Source: Pseudomonas marginalis
Lineage (GTDB): Bacteria; Pseudomonadota; Gammaproteobacteria; Pseudomonadales; Pseudomonadaceae
Direction: 5' to 3'
Assembly (NCBI RefSeq): GCF_900105325.1
Contig: NZ_FNSU01000003.1
Location: forward strand, 1,178,001-1,242,000
Length of the DNA: 64,000 nt
Made by a program: the position numbers and the translations under genes. The notes beneath the pieces are model-generated. The model did no database searches and was not told the DNA's origin. It worked only from the letters and a program-made list of their open reading frames with translations. Positions 26,579-35,167 of the stretch are shown piece by piece (the stretch's first letter is position 1; the number at the start of each line of letters is the position of its first letter).

Positions 26579-28558
26579 TTGTCACTTAAAAATCAAAACA
26601 AAACTGAGTTCAGGCGCGACATAAACGGGCTTAGAGCCTGGGCAGTTATCTGCGTCGTTCTGTATCACTTTGGAGTTCCAGGCTTTAACGGTGGATTCGT
26701 CGGCGTAGACGTTTTTTTTGTCATTTCCGGATTCTTAATGACGGGAATAATAATCAAAGGACTAGAAAGCAAAAACGGATTTTCAATTTCATCATTTTAC
26801 ATAGCGAGAGCGCGCAGGATAATACCAGCATTAATCGCACTGTGCGCAGCACTAGTTTTTATTGGCTGGTCTCTACTGCCAGCCGGTGAATATAGCACCT
26901 TAAGCATCAATACAATTACCGCCCTCACCTTCACGTCAAACATTAAATTTTGGAGAGAGACCGGTTATTTCTTTGAAGACTCAAAATATAACTGATTACT
27001 TCACACTTGGTCTCTTTCGACAGAATGGCAATTTTATTTAATACTACCAATAGCCCTAAGCATTATCTGGAAGCTGCAAAGTAATAGGAAGGCAATACTT
27101 TTATCTTCCGCTGCAGGACTACTTTTTTCACTGGCCTTGTGCATATACCTAACACCCATAAAACAAGCAGCATCGTTTTACATGCTTCCAACAAGGGCTT
27201 GGGAGATGTTGCTAGGTGGAATAATTTTCTTTCTTGACCCGAAAGCACTGCCAGGCAACATAAGAAGATTGCTGGAGGTTTTGGGGTTTGCACTGATTGC
27301 AGCATCCATACTTATGTTTGATCAATCAAGCTCATGGCCGGGATGGAGGGCATTAGTGCCGTCAGCCGGGGCTGCGCTGGTCATCATATCGGCTATGCAG
27401 AACTCGAGACTGTCATCCACACCTATCTTTCAACTGACGGGAAACCTGTCTTACTCACTCTACCTTTGGCATTGGCCGGTCATTGTGCTCATTAGATATC
27501 TTGAGCTCCAGAGCGAGCCTGCCGCCATCGTCTTCGGCTTACTGATATCTTTCTTACTCGGTTTCATATCGCATACCACTATAGAAATATTTTTGACAAA
27601 CAAAATAACCAATAAAACTAATAAAAATGTAGCCATTATACTATCAACAGCAACCTTGCTAGTAGCTGCTCCCGCTCTTGTTATATGGTTGAACAAGGGG
27701 ATACAAAACAGGATAGACCCATATATTGATAGTGTCTTCCATGAATCAGAAAATAAGAACCCTAGATTCTCCGAATGCTTCGCTGACGGAGCGAAGCCCG
27801 TACCACAATGCAGATACGGTGGAGATAAAAAACTAGGGGCCATCGTCATAGGAGACAGTCACTCAGCATCGATAATGCGTGCAGTTGAAAAGGCTCTACC
27901 GTCAGAAGATTTATATGTACTTGACTGGAGCTTGAGCGAATGCCCAACGATTGAAGGAATTCACAACGACAAAATTGATGGTTACCGATGCGGGGACTTT
28001 GTTTCTTGGGCTGTAAAAGAGCAAGAACATCTAGATCGCAAGGCACCGATAATCATCATGAACAGGCTCTCTCTTTATCTTGTTGGCCCAACAGAGACAG
28101 GGCTTGAGGCCGAGATAAAAAAGCCAAGCTATTACATTAGCAAAAAATCTGAGGCCAGAACGGCGGAATTCAATAAAGAACTAACAGATGGAATTATTAG
28201 CACTGCTTGCAAGCTATCTAAGACGAGACCGGTCTTTATGGTACGTCCAATTCCAGAGATGCACGTTCTCGTCCCGAAATCAATGGGCAAATCCCTGCTT
28301 CTAGGCCGAAACCCAGAAGTAATGCTATCGATTGATGAATACACACAAAGACAAAAACTTGCACGGAGCGCTCAAGATACAGCCGCCGAACAGTGCGGCG
28401 TAAAGATATTAGATCCTACCCCTTACTTCTGCGATGAGAAGTGGTGCAAGGGCTCCAAGGATGGTCTTCCTATTTATTACGATGACGATCACCTAAGTGA
28501 GCACGGAGCATCATATCTTGTCCCCTTGTTTTCCAAGGCCATAGAGTCCATCAAATAA
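26579..28558 (+). pseudogene. OafA/YrhL-type O-acyltransferase interrupted by one in-frame TGA
   Basis: One reading frame of about 659 codons runs from TTG at 26579 to 28558, broken only by TGA at 26993-26995. Before it lies the acyltransferase-3 start (RDINGLRAWAVICVVLYHF, VGVDVFFVISGFLMTG, FYIARARRIIPAL). Right after it the expected LLHTWSLSTEWQFYL motif continues in the same frame, then more membrane spans and a C-terminal SGNH-like domain (GDSHSASI, DDDHLSEHGA). The family acetylates O-antigen. The gene is clearly AT-richer than the surroundings and sits by the lysis cassette, as seroconverting cargo genes do. The break may be a true nonsense mutation or a sequence error. Confidence 0.88.
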
Positions 28559-28566
28559 ACTGAGCC

Positions 28567-28597
28567 AAGGGATGCTAAATAATGCATCCCTTTTTTT
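28567..28597 (+). terminator. Intrinsic terminator of the acyltransferase gene
   Basis: GGGATGC pairs with GCATCCC across an 8-base loop, and seven T follow. It lies 10 bases after the acyltransferase stop. Confidence 0.85.
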
Positions 28598-28682
28598 ACT
28601 CAGGCTGGTCATGGAAGCACCTGCAGTGCCTTCGCGTACAGGGCGCTGGGCTCCTTTGCTCCCTATCGCGTTTTCATGCACT

Positions 28683-29072
28683 TCACTTCTCTGGCGGCTC
28701 TGGCCAGTCAATAGATGCTGGGAAACCAGGTTGCTCTCTTACTCGATTAACTGCTACCCGGTACTGTTTCCACGCCTTCAGGCTGGCCATGTCAGCATCA
28801 GTCGCGTCGCCGAGATCAACAGCATCTTGGAGCGGGGCGATTCGGAGCGCCGCCGTAGTCAGCAGTTCATCGAGCTTGGCGCTTGCCATCGCCAGTACCT
28901 GAGCAGGAGATGGCGCGATATCGTGAGGCTCTGAAACCTCAACCGCGCCCAGTGGCGGGAACCCTTCCGGGAATGGCTTGCTGAATGCTCCGAGATATAC
29001 ACCATTTGCATCATCAAATAGATACATCGGAACCATTGTCGGTGTCGACACCTCATCATCAACTTCGCTCAT
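28683..29072 (-). CDS. Phage tail fibre assembly chaperone
   Basis: The 129-residue protein ends with the typical Tfa-like segment LKAWKQYRVAVNRV...FPASIDWPEPPE and starts with a variable domain (MYLFDDANGVYLGAF). Such chaperones fold the distal tail fibre and lie directly downstream of it. Its start overlaps the end of the tail protein frame by 4 bases, which confirms the pairing. Confidence 0.82.
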   Translation of the reverse strand: MSEVDDEVSTPTMVPMYLFDDANGVYLGAFSKPFPEGFPPLGAVEVSEPHDIAPSPAQVLAMASAKLDELLTTAALRIAPLQDAVDLGDATDADMASLKAWKQYRVAVNRVREQPGFPASIDWPEPPEK

Positions 29073-29790
29073 CGCGTGATCTCCAGTGAAATTTTCCAGT
29101 TTGCAAAAGTCAAATTTGATTGAATGCCAGACGATTTGTTAGACATTTTTGTAGGAAGCGCGCCAATCCTTGCGCCAACCGCCGTGTGAGCCGAATCCTC
29201 GTATACAACGATAGGGCTGCTTGTCGAAGAAGTCCCATCATCGGCACTCCCTGCAAATGAACAAAACACTCGGTCGCCCACCGAAAAACCAAGATCAGCA
29301 GTTTGACAGGTCAGGACCAGTTTGATCGAAGATGGCGCGGTGCCCCATGGATTTGCCAGCGAGATCGATCCTGCTGACGTCATGGTCACAGCCGTGGATG
29401 CAATCGTGCTTGCAGCGCGGAGTGTCGCGAACTTGAGCGCCGTAATTGCATCCGTGTCGTTCAGGCCTGCGTTGGTAGTCGCCTGGCTTGCGATTTTAAC
29501 GCTACCGAGTACAGCCTCTGTCGCCTGCGAGTTGCCAGGCAATGGATCGCGCAGGACAAAATCAGTCCCGTCATATTCGATGTCACCCAACTGGTCCACG
29601 ACGTAAACCGCCGGTATCTTCGCGCCGAGTGAGTCGTATTGCTTGATAAGCTTCCCCCCCTTAGCTCAGTCGTAAGCTGGCCAGACTGCTGGATCACCAT
29701 CACCCGCCGGCGAGTAACTCGGGAATCAGTAACCTTTGCCGAAACCTCAGCCGCTGCGGCGCCGAACTCTTCATCGGTGCCGCTCTTCTG
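29069..29790 (-). pseudogene. Phage tail/fibre protein remnant with poly-G frameshift and lost N-terminus
   Basis: The C-terminal frame (from about 29650 down to 29069) reads KLIKQYDSLGAKIPAVYVVDQLGDIEYDG and then a fibre-like domain. Upstream, a different frame reads EFGAAAAEVSAKV and RRRVMVIQQSGQLTTELRGG. The two join at a run of seven G (minus strand) near 29655; eight G would restore one frame. Further upstream the coding sense fades into an unrelated replication-gene fragment on the other strand, so the N-terminal part was deleted. The exact junction is not visible. Confidence 0.65.
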
Positions 29791-29821
29791 CCCGAGCACT
29801 CGGTACGCCGAGGCCGCGTGC

Positions 29822-30577
29822 CCTTGGGCACCGAAACCGAAGAAGCCCGCCGCGAAACCCATCAAGCGCGCCCCACCCGCTGACGGTAAACCGTCGGTGA
29901 TTGATGAGTTCAACCGATGCCACGATGTTGAAGAGCTGTTGCGGGCCCACGATTACATCAAACGCGGTAACAAGTGGCTGTATCCACACAGCAGCACCGG
30001 GCTACCGGGTGTGACGGTCACCGACCGCAAGGTCTATTCGCACCACGGCGCGGATCCGCTGGCCAACGGTCACCAGAATGACGCGTTTGAGGTGTTTTGC
30101 CTGCTGGATCACGATGGCGACCAGTCGAAGGCAGTGAAGGACGCGGCTCGCATGTTGGGTATGCAGCACGCGGCGCGCCCGGCCCCACAAGATCTTCCCC
30201 CGGCCCCATCGGCGGATGCCAGCGAGCAGAACTCCAGTGCGGCGCCCGGTGAGGCCGCTCCTGCTGCTGACGGGGGCGCGGGGGAGGTGCTGACCTATGA
30301 GCAGGTACTGCGGCGCTACGTGCTGGTCGAAGGAACCACGCAAGTGTGGGATCTCGATAAGGCGCGGGTGATGAAGAAAACCGCGTTTGAAGCACGCGTT
30401 GGCAAACCATTGGCGAAACAGTGGGTCGACGACACCAGTAAAAAGCTGATCTCTGATGACAAGGTTAAGGAGATCGAGCAGGCCCGGAAGATGGCGGGCA
30501 AGAAGGGCGGTGCGCTGAACCTGGATCCGCCAGTTCCAGTTCAAGGACATCCGCCCAAAAGCGGCAAGCGAGATTGA
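29822..30577 (+). pseudogene. Phage replication (primase/helicase-type) protein fragment
   Basis: The frame reads KPSVIDEFNRCHDVEELLRAHDYIKRGNKWLYPHSS..PGV..YSHHGADPL..DAFEVFCLLDHDGD, a pattern of phage and plasmid replication proteins with an N-terminal primase-like module. A linker and the segment EQVLRRYVLVEGTTQVWDLDKARVMKK follow. It ends abruptly near 30530, where the integrase remnant begins in another frame. The frame stays open to the left (29639), but that part lacks family character. Confidence 0.6.
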
Positions 30578-30674
30578 GCTGACCCACGCCAGCCGCCTGC
30601 TTGGACACACCACCGAAGAGATGACCAAGAAGGTCTATCGACGAGTGGGTGAGATTGTAAAACCCACGAAATAA
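30534..30674 (+). pseudogene. Tyrosine integrase, last 46 codons only
   Basis: The frame reads FQFKDIRPKAASEIEL, then LLGHTTEEMTKKVYRRVGE and a stop. The Arg of DIR, the His of LLGH and the Tyr of KKVYRR match the C-terminal catalytic motifs of phage integrases. There is a stop just upstream in this frame and no start, so only the 3' end survives. It lies 156 bases from the tRNA-Cys, the normal place for the integrase of an element in this site. Confidence 0.8.
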
Positions 30675-30787
30675 CCCGCGCCACACCCACGCCACCAGGT
30701 ACCGAACCGCAACCCCGCCGCGAACAAAATCGCAGGGGGTTGCGGAACGCATGCCAAAAGTTGCGGAACGTTTCTTAAATCGCAGAC

Positions 30788-30822
30788 AATAAAAAACCCC
30801 GTAGATCATTGATCTACGGGGC
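30788..30822 (-). terminator. Terminator of tRNA-Cys
   Basis: CCCCGTAGATCA pairs with TGATCTACGGGG, followed on the minus strand by six T. It lies directly downstream of the tRNA 3' end. Confidence 0.85.
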
Positions 30823-30825
30823 TTT

Positions 30826-30877
30826 AAGAGTGGAGGCCGAGGTCGGAATCGAACCGGCGTAGGCGGATTTGCAATCC
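30826..30877. repeat. Prophage attachment repeat (right), inside intact tRNA-Cys
   Basis: Identical over 52 bases to 24812-24863. This copy is part of the complete tRNA gene, so the element restored the tRNA on integration. Confidence 0.93.
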
Positions 30878-30904
30878 GCTGCATAACCATTTTGCTACTC
30901 GGCC
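30831..30904 (-). tRNA. tRNA-Cys (GCA)
   Basis: The 74-base gene reads GGCCGAG...CTCGGCCTCCA on the minus strand with anticodon loop TTGCAAA (GCA) and T-arm CCGGTTCGATTCCG. CCA is encoded. It is the integration site of the prophage remnant to its left and is followed by its terminator. Confidence 0.97.
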
Positions 30905-31116
30905 TCAAACGATCAATGCCCTTGCCACTGGCATTCACCGTATAAAAACTTGAGTGGGCCATAGAGCCCTGCCTCTACTCTAACTCATTGAATACATTGA
31001 AGTTTTTAATGCTTCGTTGCGTTCGATGGGCGCCATTATGTACTCATTTGCTTTTGCCTGCAACCCCTTGATTTCAAAAATATTTCGTATTGGCATCAAG
31101 GGGTTGCGCGTCTGCC

Positions 31117-33405
31117 CTACTCCTTGATGAGCTGCTGCTGGTACTGCGGGTCGGCCTTGATCTGGGCGTCGGTGAACGGCAGTGGGCGGAGTTTTTTCTG
31201 CGCGAAGGCTTGGGTCTGGTCCTTGGCGTAGGGGGATGCCGGGTTGCTGGACAGGGAAAACGCGAGCACGCCCTGGGCGTGAGGCCCCTGGTCGTCGAAG
31301 GTGACGATCTGCAGGTAGCTGCTGCCGCTGACCACTTCGCGCTTGCCGTCGGCCCGGGGCACGGTTTGCATGGCGTTGTAGATCCCCAGCGCTTGCGGGC
31401 CGCCGTGGATCGGGGTTTGGCCGCTGACCTGGATATCGCCCCATTTGCTGTCGGAGTTGAGGCCGAGTTTGGCCACGGCTGCGCTGGAGGCCAGCATGGC
31501 TTCGCGCAGGGCCTTGGCCACGGGGGCGCGCTCGATGGCCAGGCCCCGTGGGGTGGTCAAGGGTTGGGCCGGGTCGAACGCGACGCGCCAGGCATCGGGG
31601 AGTTGCTGCAGGTGCTCAAACAGGTTGATGAAGTGCACCAGGCCCAGGCCGCTGTCGAGGTTGGCGCGTCGGTCCCAGTCGTTGAGGCTGGTGCACAGCG
31701 ACTTCAGCGCAGTCGCGTCGGTGCCGAGGTGTTTGGCGCAGAATTCCAGCAGGTCGGGCATGACCTGGCCGGCCAGGTACACCTCGTTGTCCATGACCAT
31801 GTTTTGCAGGTCGGCGACGCTGATCGGTTGCGCCTCCAGGGATTGCAAGCGTTGCAGGGCGAAGCGTGCGCGCGGGCCGAGGCCGATGTGGTCCTGGCTG
31901 ATCACCGGGGAGAAGCCGGTCAAGGGCGCCTTGGGGTTGGCCAGCCACGCCGAATCGTTAGAGTGCTGCACGTAGTCGCTACGCTCCAGCTGCGGCAACT
32001 GGTCGGCGGGGAAGATGCCGGCCTGGGCGGCACGCGGGTCGACGTCCCAGGCACAGGCACTGCGGGCACCGTCGAGCATGATCATCTGCAGGCCGGCATG
32101 CGGGTCGCTGCATTGCGCCAGTTTGGCCGCGCTGACGTTGGGCACCACCGACAGGTTCATGTACAGGCTCTGGCCCTGGTCATCGGCGGCCAGGGTATTG
32201 ACCCACGGGATGCCTTGCAGGGTGTGCACCGAGGTTTGCAGGTCCTTGAGGCTCGTGGCACGGTTCATGGCGTACCACTGTTGCAGGACGCGGTCGTTGC
32301 CCAGGTTGGCATCGCGCAGGCTGAAGGCGTGGTGAGTGTCCCAATCCAGCTTGCCGGGCCATTGCACCACGGGGCCGAACTGCGAGCTGTAGACCGAGTG
32401 GGTTACCGGCTTCACGCTGCCGTCCGCTTGCCTGGCCTGGACCGTCACCGAGGTTTTCTCCAGGGGGATGGATTTTCCATCCAGCATATAGCGCTTGGAG
32501 TCCTTGGGATCCAACGTCAGGCGATACAGGGTGAAGTGCTTGGACGTGTCCACCGTATGGGTCCACGCCACATGCTGGTTGAAGCCGATATTGATCACCG
32601 GCAGGCCGGGCAGCGCGGCGCCCATCACATCCAGCTGGCCGGGGATGGTCAGGTGCATTTCATAAAAGCGCATGCCGCCCACCCACGGGAAATGCGGGTT
32701 GGCCAGCAACATGCCACGGCCATTGAACGAGCGGTCGCGGCCCACCGCCACGGCATTGCTGCCGCGATCCAGGCTGAAGCGCTGTTGATTGGCGGCGGCC
32801 AATTCGAATGCCTTGGCGCTGGGTTGCACACTCGCGGAGGCCTGAGGCGGCGCGGCGCCGACCAGAGCTTCGGCGAACTGGCCGACACCGCCCTCCACCA
32901 ACAATCTGCGGGTCAATTTCACCAGGTCTTCAACCACCAGCGGCCGCACCCAGGCCGCCTGGCACTGGGCGGGTGCGCCCTGCTCTTTCAGGTAACGGTT
33001 GTAGCCGGCCACGTAGCCTTGCATGCGCTGTTGGATCTGCGGGCTTTGCGCCTTCCAGAAAGCCGCCACCGCGCCCGGTGTATTCAGCCAGGTGAAAAAC
33101 ACATCGCTGGCCAGGTTGTTGCGCTCTTCCAGGGTCGACTGCTCGGGGCCGAAGTACCGGGCCCGCTCGCCGTTTACGGTAACCACTTCATTGGCCAGCA
33201 GGCACAGGTTGTCCTGGGCATAGGCATAACCGATCCCCAAGCCCAGGCCACGCTCGTCATTGGCGCGAATATGCGGCACGCCGAAACTGGTGCGGCGGAT
33301 ATCCGCCGACGCCTGCGTTGTCGATTCCCGTGCTGTTGCAGCCAGGCTCGCCCCCAGCAACAGCCCCGTCACGCACACCTTGGCCAACCCGTTGGAAATA
33401 ATCAC
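31117..33405 (-). CDS. pvdQ: Acyl-homoserine lactone acylase / pyoverdine-maturation acylase PvdQ
   Basis: The 762-residue Ntn-hydrolase closely follows P. aeruginosa PvdQ in length and order: signal peptide, ADIRRTSFGVPHIRA, GIGYAYAQDN, LTRRLLVEGGVGQFAEALV, then the autocleavage site RGSNAVAVG with the new N-terminal Ser of the beta chain, LLANPHFPW, and NSNDSAWL. In the periplasm it removes the fatty acyl chain from the pyoverdine precursor and can also cleave long-chain AHLs. A PvdS-type promoter lies upstream (33462-33485), so expression should respond to iron. No other pyoverdine genes are in the window. Confidence 0.95.
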   Translation of the reverse strand: MIISNGLAKVCVTGLLLGASLAATARESTTQASADIRRTSFGVPHIRANDERGLGLGIGYAYAQDNLCLLANEVVTVNGERARYFGPEQSTLEERNNLASDVFFTWLNTPGAVAAFWKAQSPQIQQRMQGYVAGYNRYLKEQGAPAQCQAAWVRPLVVEDLVKLTRRLLVEGGVGQFAEALVGAAPPQASASVQPSAKAFELAAANQQRFSLDRGSNAVAVGRDRSFNGRGMLLANPHFPWVGGMRFYEMHLTIPGQLDVMGAALPGLPVINIGFNQHVAWTHTVDTSKHFTLYRLTLDPKDSKRYMLDGKSIPLEKTSVTVQARQADGSVKPVTHSVYSSQFGPVVQWPGKLDWDTHHAFSLRDANLGNDRVLQQWYAMNRATSLKDLQTSVHTLQGIPWVNTLAADDQGQSLYMNLSVVPNVSAAKLAQCSDPHAGLQMIMLDGARSACAWDVDPRAAQAGIFPADQLPQLERSDYVQHSNDSAWLANPKAPLTGFSPVISQDHIGLGPRARFALQRLQSLEAQPISVADLQNMVMDNEVYLAGQVMPDLLEFCAKHLGTDATALKSLCTSLNDWDRRANLDSGLGLVHFINLFEHLQQLPDAWRVAFDPAQPLTTPRGLAIERAPVAKALREAMLASSAAVAKLGLNSDSKWGDIQVSGQTPIHGGPQALGIYNAMQTVPRADGKREVVSGSSYLQIVTFDDQGPHAQGVLAFSLSSNPASPYAKDQTQAFAQKKLRPLPFTDAQIKADPQYQQQLIKE

Positions 33406-33461
33406 ACAGACTCCGCAGTCAAATTGAACACCCTCACAGGGGTAACCACCCCACCGTAAAG

Positions 33462-33485
33462 ACGCAAAAAACCGGGAGAAATTTA
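33462..33485 (-). promoter_or_regulatory. PvdS (iron-starvation sigma) promoter box of pvdQ
   Basis: On the minus strand TAAAT, 16 bases, then CGT match exactly the IS box TAAAT-N16-CGT recognised by the ECF sigma factor PvdS. It ends 57 bases upstream of the pvdQ start codon. Confidence 0.85.
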
Positions 33486-33641
33486 ACCCTGGAGCGGGTT
33501 TATCCGAGGCGCTGCAGATGTGACAAAGCCGATACCGACAAATTTTCTACATCACACCCTTCATGATTTTGCACGCTCGTTCGTCTTATTGACTAAGAGC
33601 GCCATCATTTTCCTGATCAGGCTCTGATAAGGAGTTTTTGC

Positions 33642-34022
33642 ATGTACAACCCGCAAGTGCCCACGGACGGACATTCACCCGCAGCCGACAGCCAATTTGG
33701 CAACGGCGCCCAAGCGTTCGGCAAAACCCCCGAACAGCAAGGCAACCAGCGTATTCGCCACCTGCTAAAGTGTTTCGGCCTGCGCACCAGCCTGATCCGG
33801 CTAAAGGTCATCGACGCCCTGCTCACCGCCGCCAACAACCAGCGCACCCTGGGGGTACGTGGCGTGCACAGCCATTTGCTGGAGCTGGGGATCCCGTTGT
33901 CGTTCCTGAGTGTGCGCGAGGTGCTCAAGCGCCTGTGCAGCGAAGGCGTGATCACCCTTAACGCGGATAAAAGCTACAGCCTCCATGAAGAGGCTGCCAA
34001 GGTACTCGACGCTCGAAGCTGA
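33642..34022 (+). CDS. Fur-like winged-helix regulator lacking clear metal sites
   Basis: The 126-residue protein has a disordered N-terminal 35 residues and then a winged helix like the DNA-binding half of Fur/Zur (LKCFGLRTSLIRLKVIDALLTAA, then GVRGVHSHLLELGIPLSFLSVREVLKRLCSEGVI). The His/Cys metal-binding dimer domain of true Fur is missing. Pseudomonas relatives are annotated as Fe/Zn uptake regulation proteins. AAGGAG stands 8 bases before the start. Divergent from pvdQ, which hints at an iron link, but this is inference. Confidence 0.7.
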   Translation: MYNPQVPTDGHSPAADSQFGNGAQAFGKTPEQQGNQRIRHLLKCFGLRTSLIRLKVIDALLTAANNQRTLGVRGVHSHLLELGIPLSFLSVREVLKRLCSEGVITLNADKSYSLHEEAAKVLDARS

Positions 34023-34030
34023 GGCGGACC

Positions 34031-34219
34031 TTAAAGCTTGACCTTGCGGCGCATGATGCCGTTGATCACCACCACGACGACCGCGACGGCGATGGCGATG
34101 GTCTGGAATGTCTTCTCACTGATAAACCCGATGTTCTGCAGGTAGGACAGGCCAAACATCGTCGCCAGTACCGCCAGGGCGATCAGGATCGAGTATTTCA
34201 AGCGTTGCTTTTGGGTCAT
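34031..34219 (-). CDS. Small two-span membrane protein, 62 residues
   Basis: Start at 34219 with AGGAAC upstream gives MTQKQRLKYSILIALAVLAT. Two hydrophobic segments (about 9-27 and 39-56) and a basic C-terminus RRKVKL are visible. No family is recognised. It converges on the Fur-like gene with 8 bases between stops. Confidence 0.6.
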   Translation of the reverse strand: MTQKQRLKYSILIALAVLATMFGLSYLQNIGFISEKTFQTIAIAVAVVVVVINGIMRRKVKL

Positions 34220-34399
34220 GACGGGTTCCTGAACCGGAAGAATGTATTCACTGTGTATCGCCGAACACGCCAGGCACATACCCGGCGACGGGATGCACGG
34301 GGTCGACAGGGTCTTATGTTACAGGTGATGAAAAGCTTTGGCTCCTCCGGTGTGCCGCTCACCCCGACGGCGGTGGGCCGCCGGGCTCAGGCCATGCCT

Positions 34400-35167
34400 T
34401 CACTGGCTCCCCCCATGCACCCACCGCTGATGCAACCCGCGTGCAAGCGCATCCAGGGCAAACCCCAGCAGCCCGATCAGCAATACCATCGCCATCAGTT
34501 CCGAATAGGCCAGGCGATCACGGGTATCCAGGATGTAGTAGCCAAGCCCCGCGCTGACCCCGAGCATTTCGCACGGCACCAGCACGATCCACAGGATCCC
34601 AATGGCCAGCCGCACGCCAGTCAGCACGTGCCCCACCACGCCGGGGATGATCACCCGGCGCAAGGTTTCCCAGCGCGTGGCGCTCAGGCTGCTGCTCAAC
34701 TGCAGCCAGCGCGGGTCGAGCTGGCGCACGCCGGCGGCGGTGTTGAGCATGATCGGCCACACCGCAGCAAACGCCAGCAGGAAGTAGATCGGTTGGTCCC
34801 CTACCCCCATCAGCATCACCACGATGGGCATCCAGGACAGCGGCGAGATCATCCGCAGAAACTGGAAGGCCGGCGTGGTCGCCGCTTCCAGGTTGCGCGA
34901 ACTGCCCACCAGCAGCCCCAGCGGCACCCCCACCAGCAAGGCCAGGAACAGCCCGACGAAGATGCGCTTGAGGCTCACGACAATATGCAGATACAGCTCA
35001 CCGCGCCCCAGCAATTCCCACAGGCTGCTGAAGGTGGCGGCCAGCGAAAAGCGCGCCGCCAGGCCGCCCCCATCGCCCCACACCTTCACCCCCAGCCACC
35101 ACAGCAACAACAGGCCGGCCAGGCCACTCAACCCGAGCAACCAGCCCGGGACTCTGCGGTTGTTCAA
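34400..35167 (-). CDS. ABC transporter permease, SsuC/TauC type
   Basis: The 255-residue protein has six hydrophobic spans and the cytoplasmic EAA-like loop of the nitrate/sulfonate/taurine family (LSSSLSATRWETLRRVIIPGVVGHVLTGVRLAIGILW). It overlaps the binding-protein gene by 4 bases and is last in a four-gene operon. It should import a sulfonate, taurine-like or related compound. Confidence 0.9.
   Translation of the reverse strand: MNNRRVPGWLLGLSGLAGLLLLWWLGVKVWGDGGGLAARFSLAATFSSLWELLGRGELYLHIVVSLKRIFVGLFLALLVGVPLGLLVGSSRNLEAATTPAFQFLRMISPLSWMPIVVMLMGVGDQPIYFLLAFAAVWPIMLNTAAGVRQLDPRWLQLSSSLSATRWETLRRVIIPGVVGHVLTGVRLAIGILWIVLVPCEMLGVSAGLGYYILDTRDRLAYSELMAMVLLIGLLGFALDALARGLHQRWVHGGSQ

Larger units (their letters stand above)
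24864..30825. mobile_element. Degenerate prophage remnant integrated at tRNA-Cys
   Basis: The element is about 6 kb between two 52-bp direct repeats. It holds lysis genes (SleB-like endolysin, Rz-like spanin), a tail assembly chaperone, a frameshifted tail protein, a truncated replication gene and the last 46 codons of a tyrosine integrase next to the intact tRNA. Head, packaging and most tail genes are gone, so it cannot make virions alone. The layout fits integration downstream of the tRNA 3' end followed by internal deletions. Confidence 0.9.

Noticed and set aside
31090..33459. Frame of 789 codons on the plus strand opposite pvdQ
   Set aside because: It is the antisense shadow of pvdQ; composition is His-, Gln- and Val-rich and has no family character.
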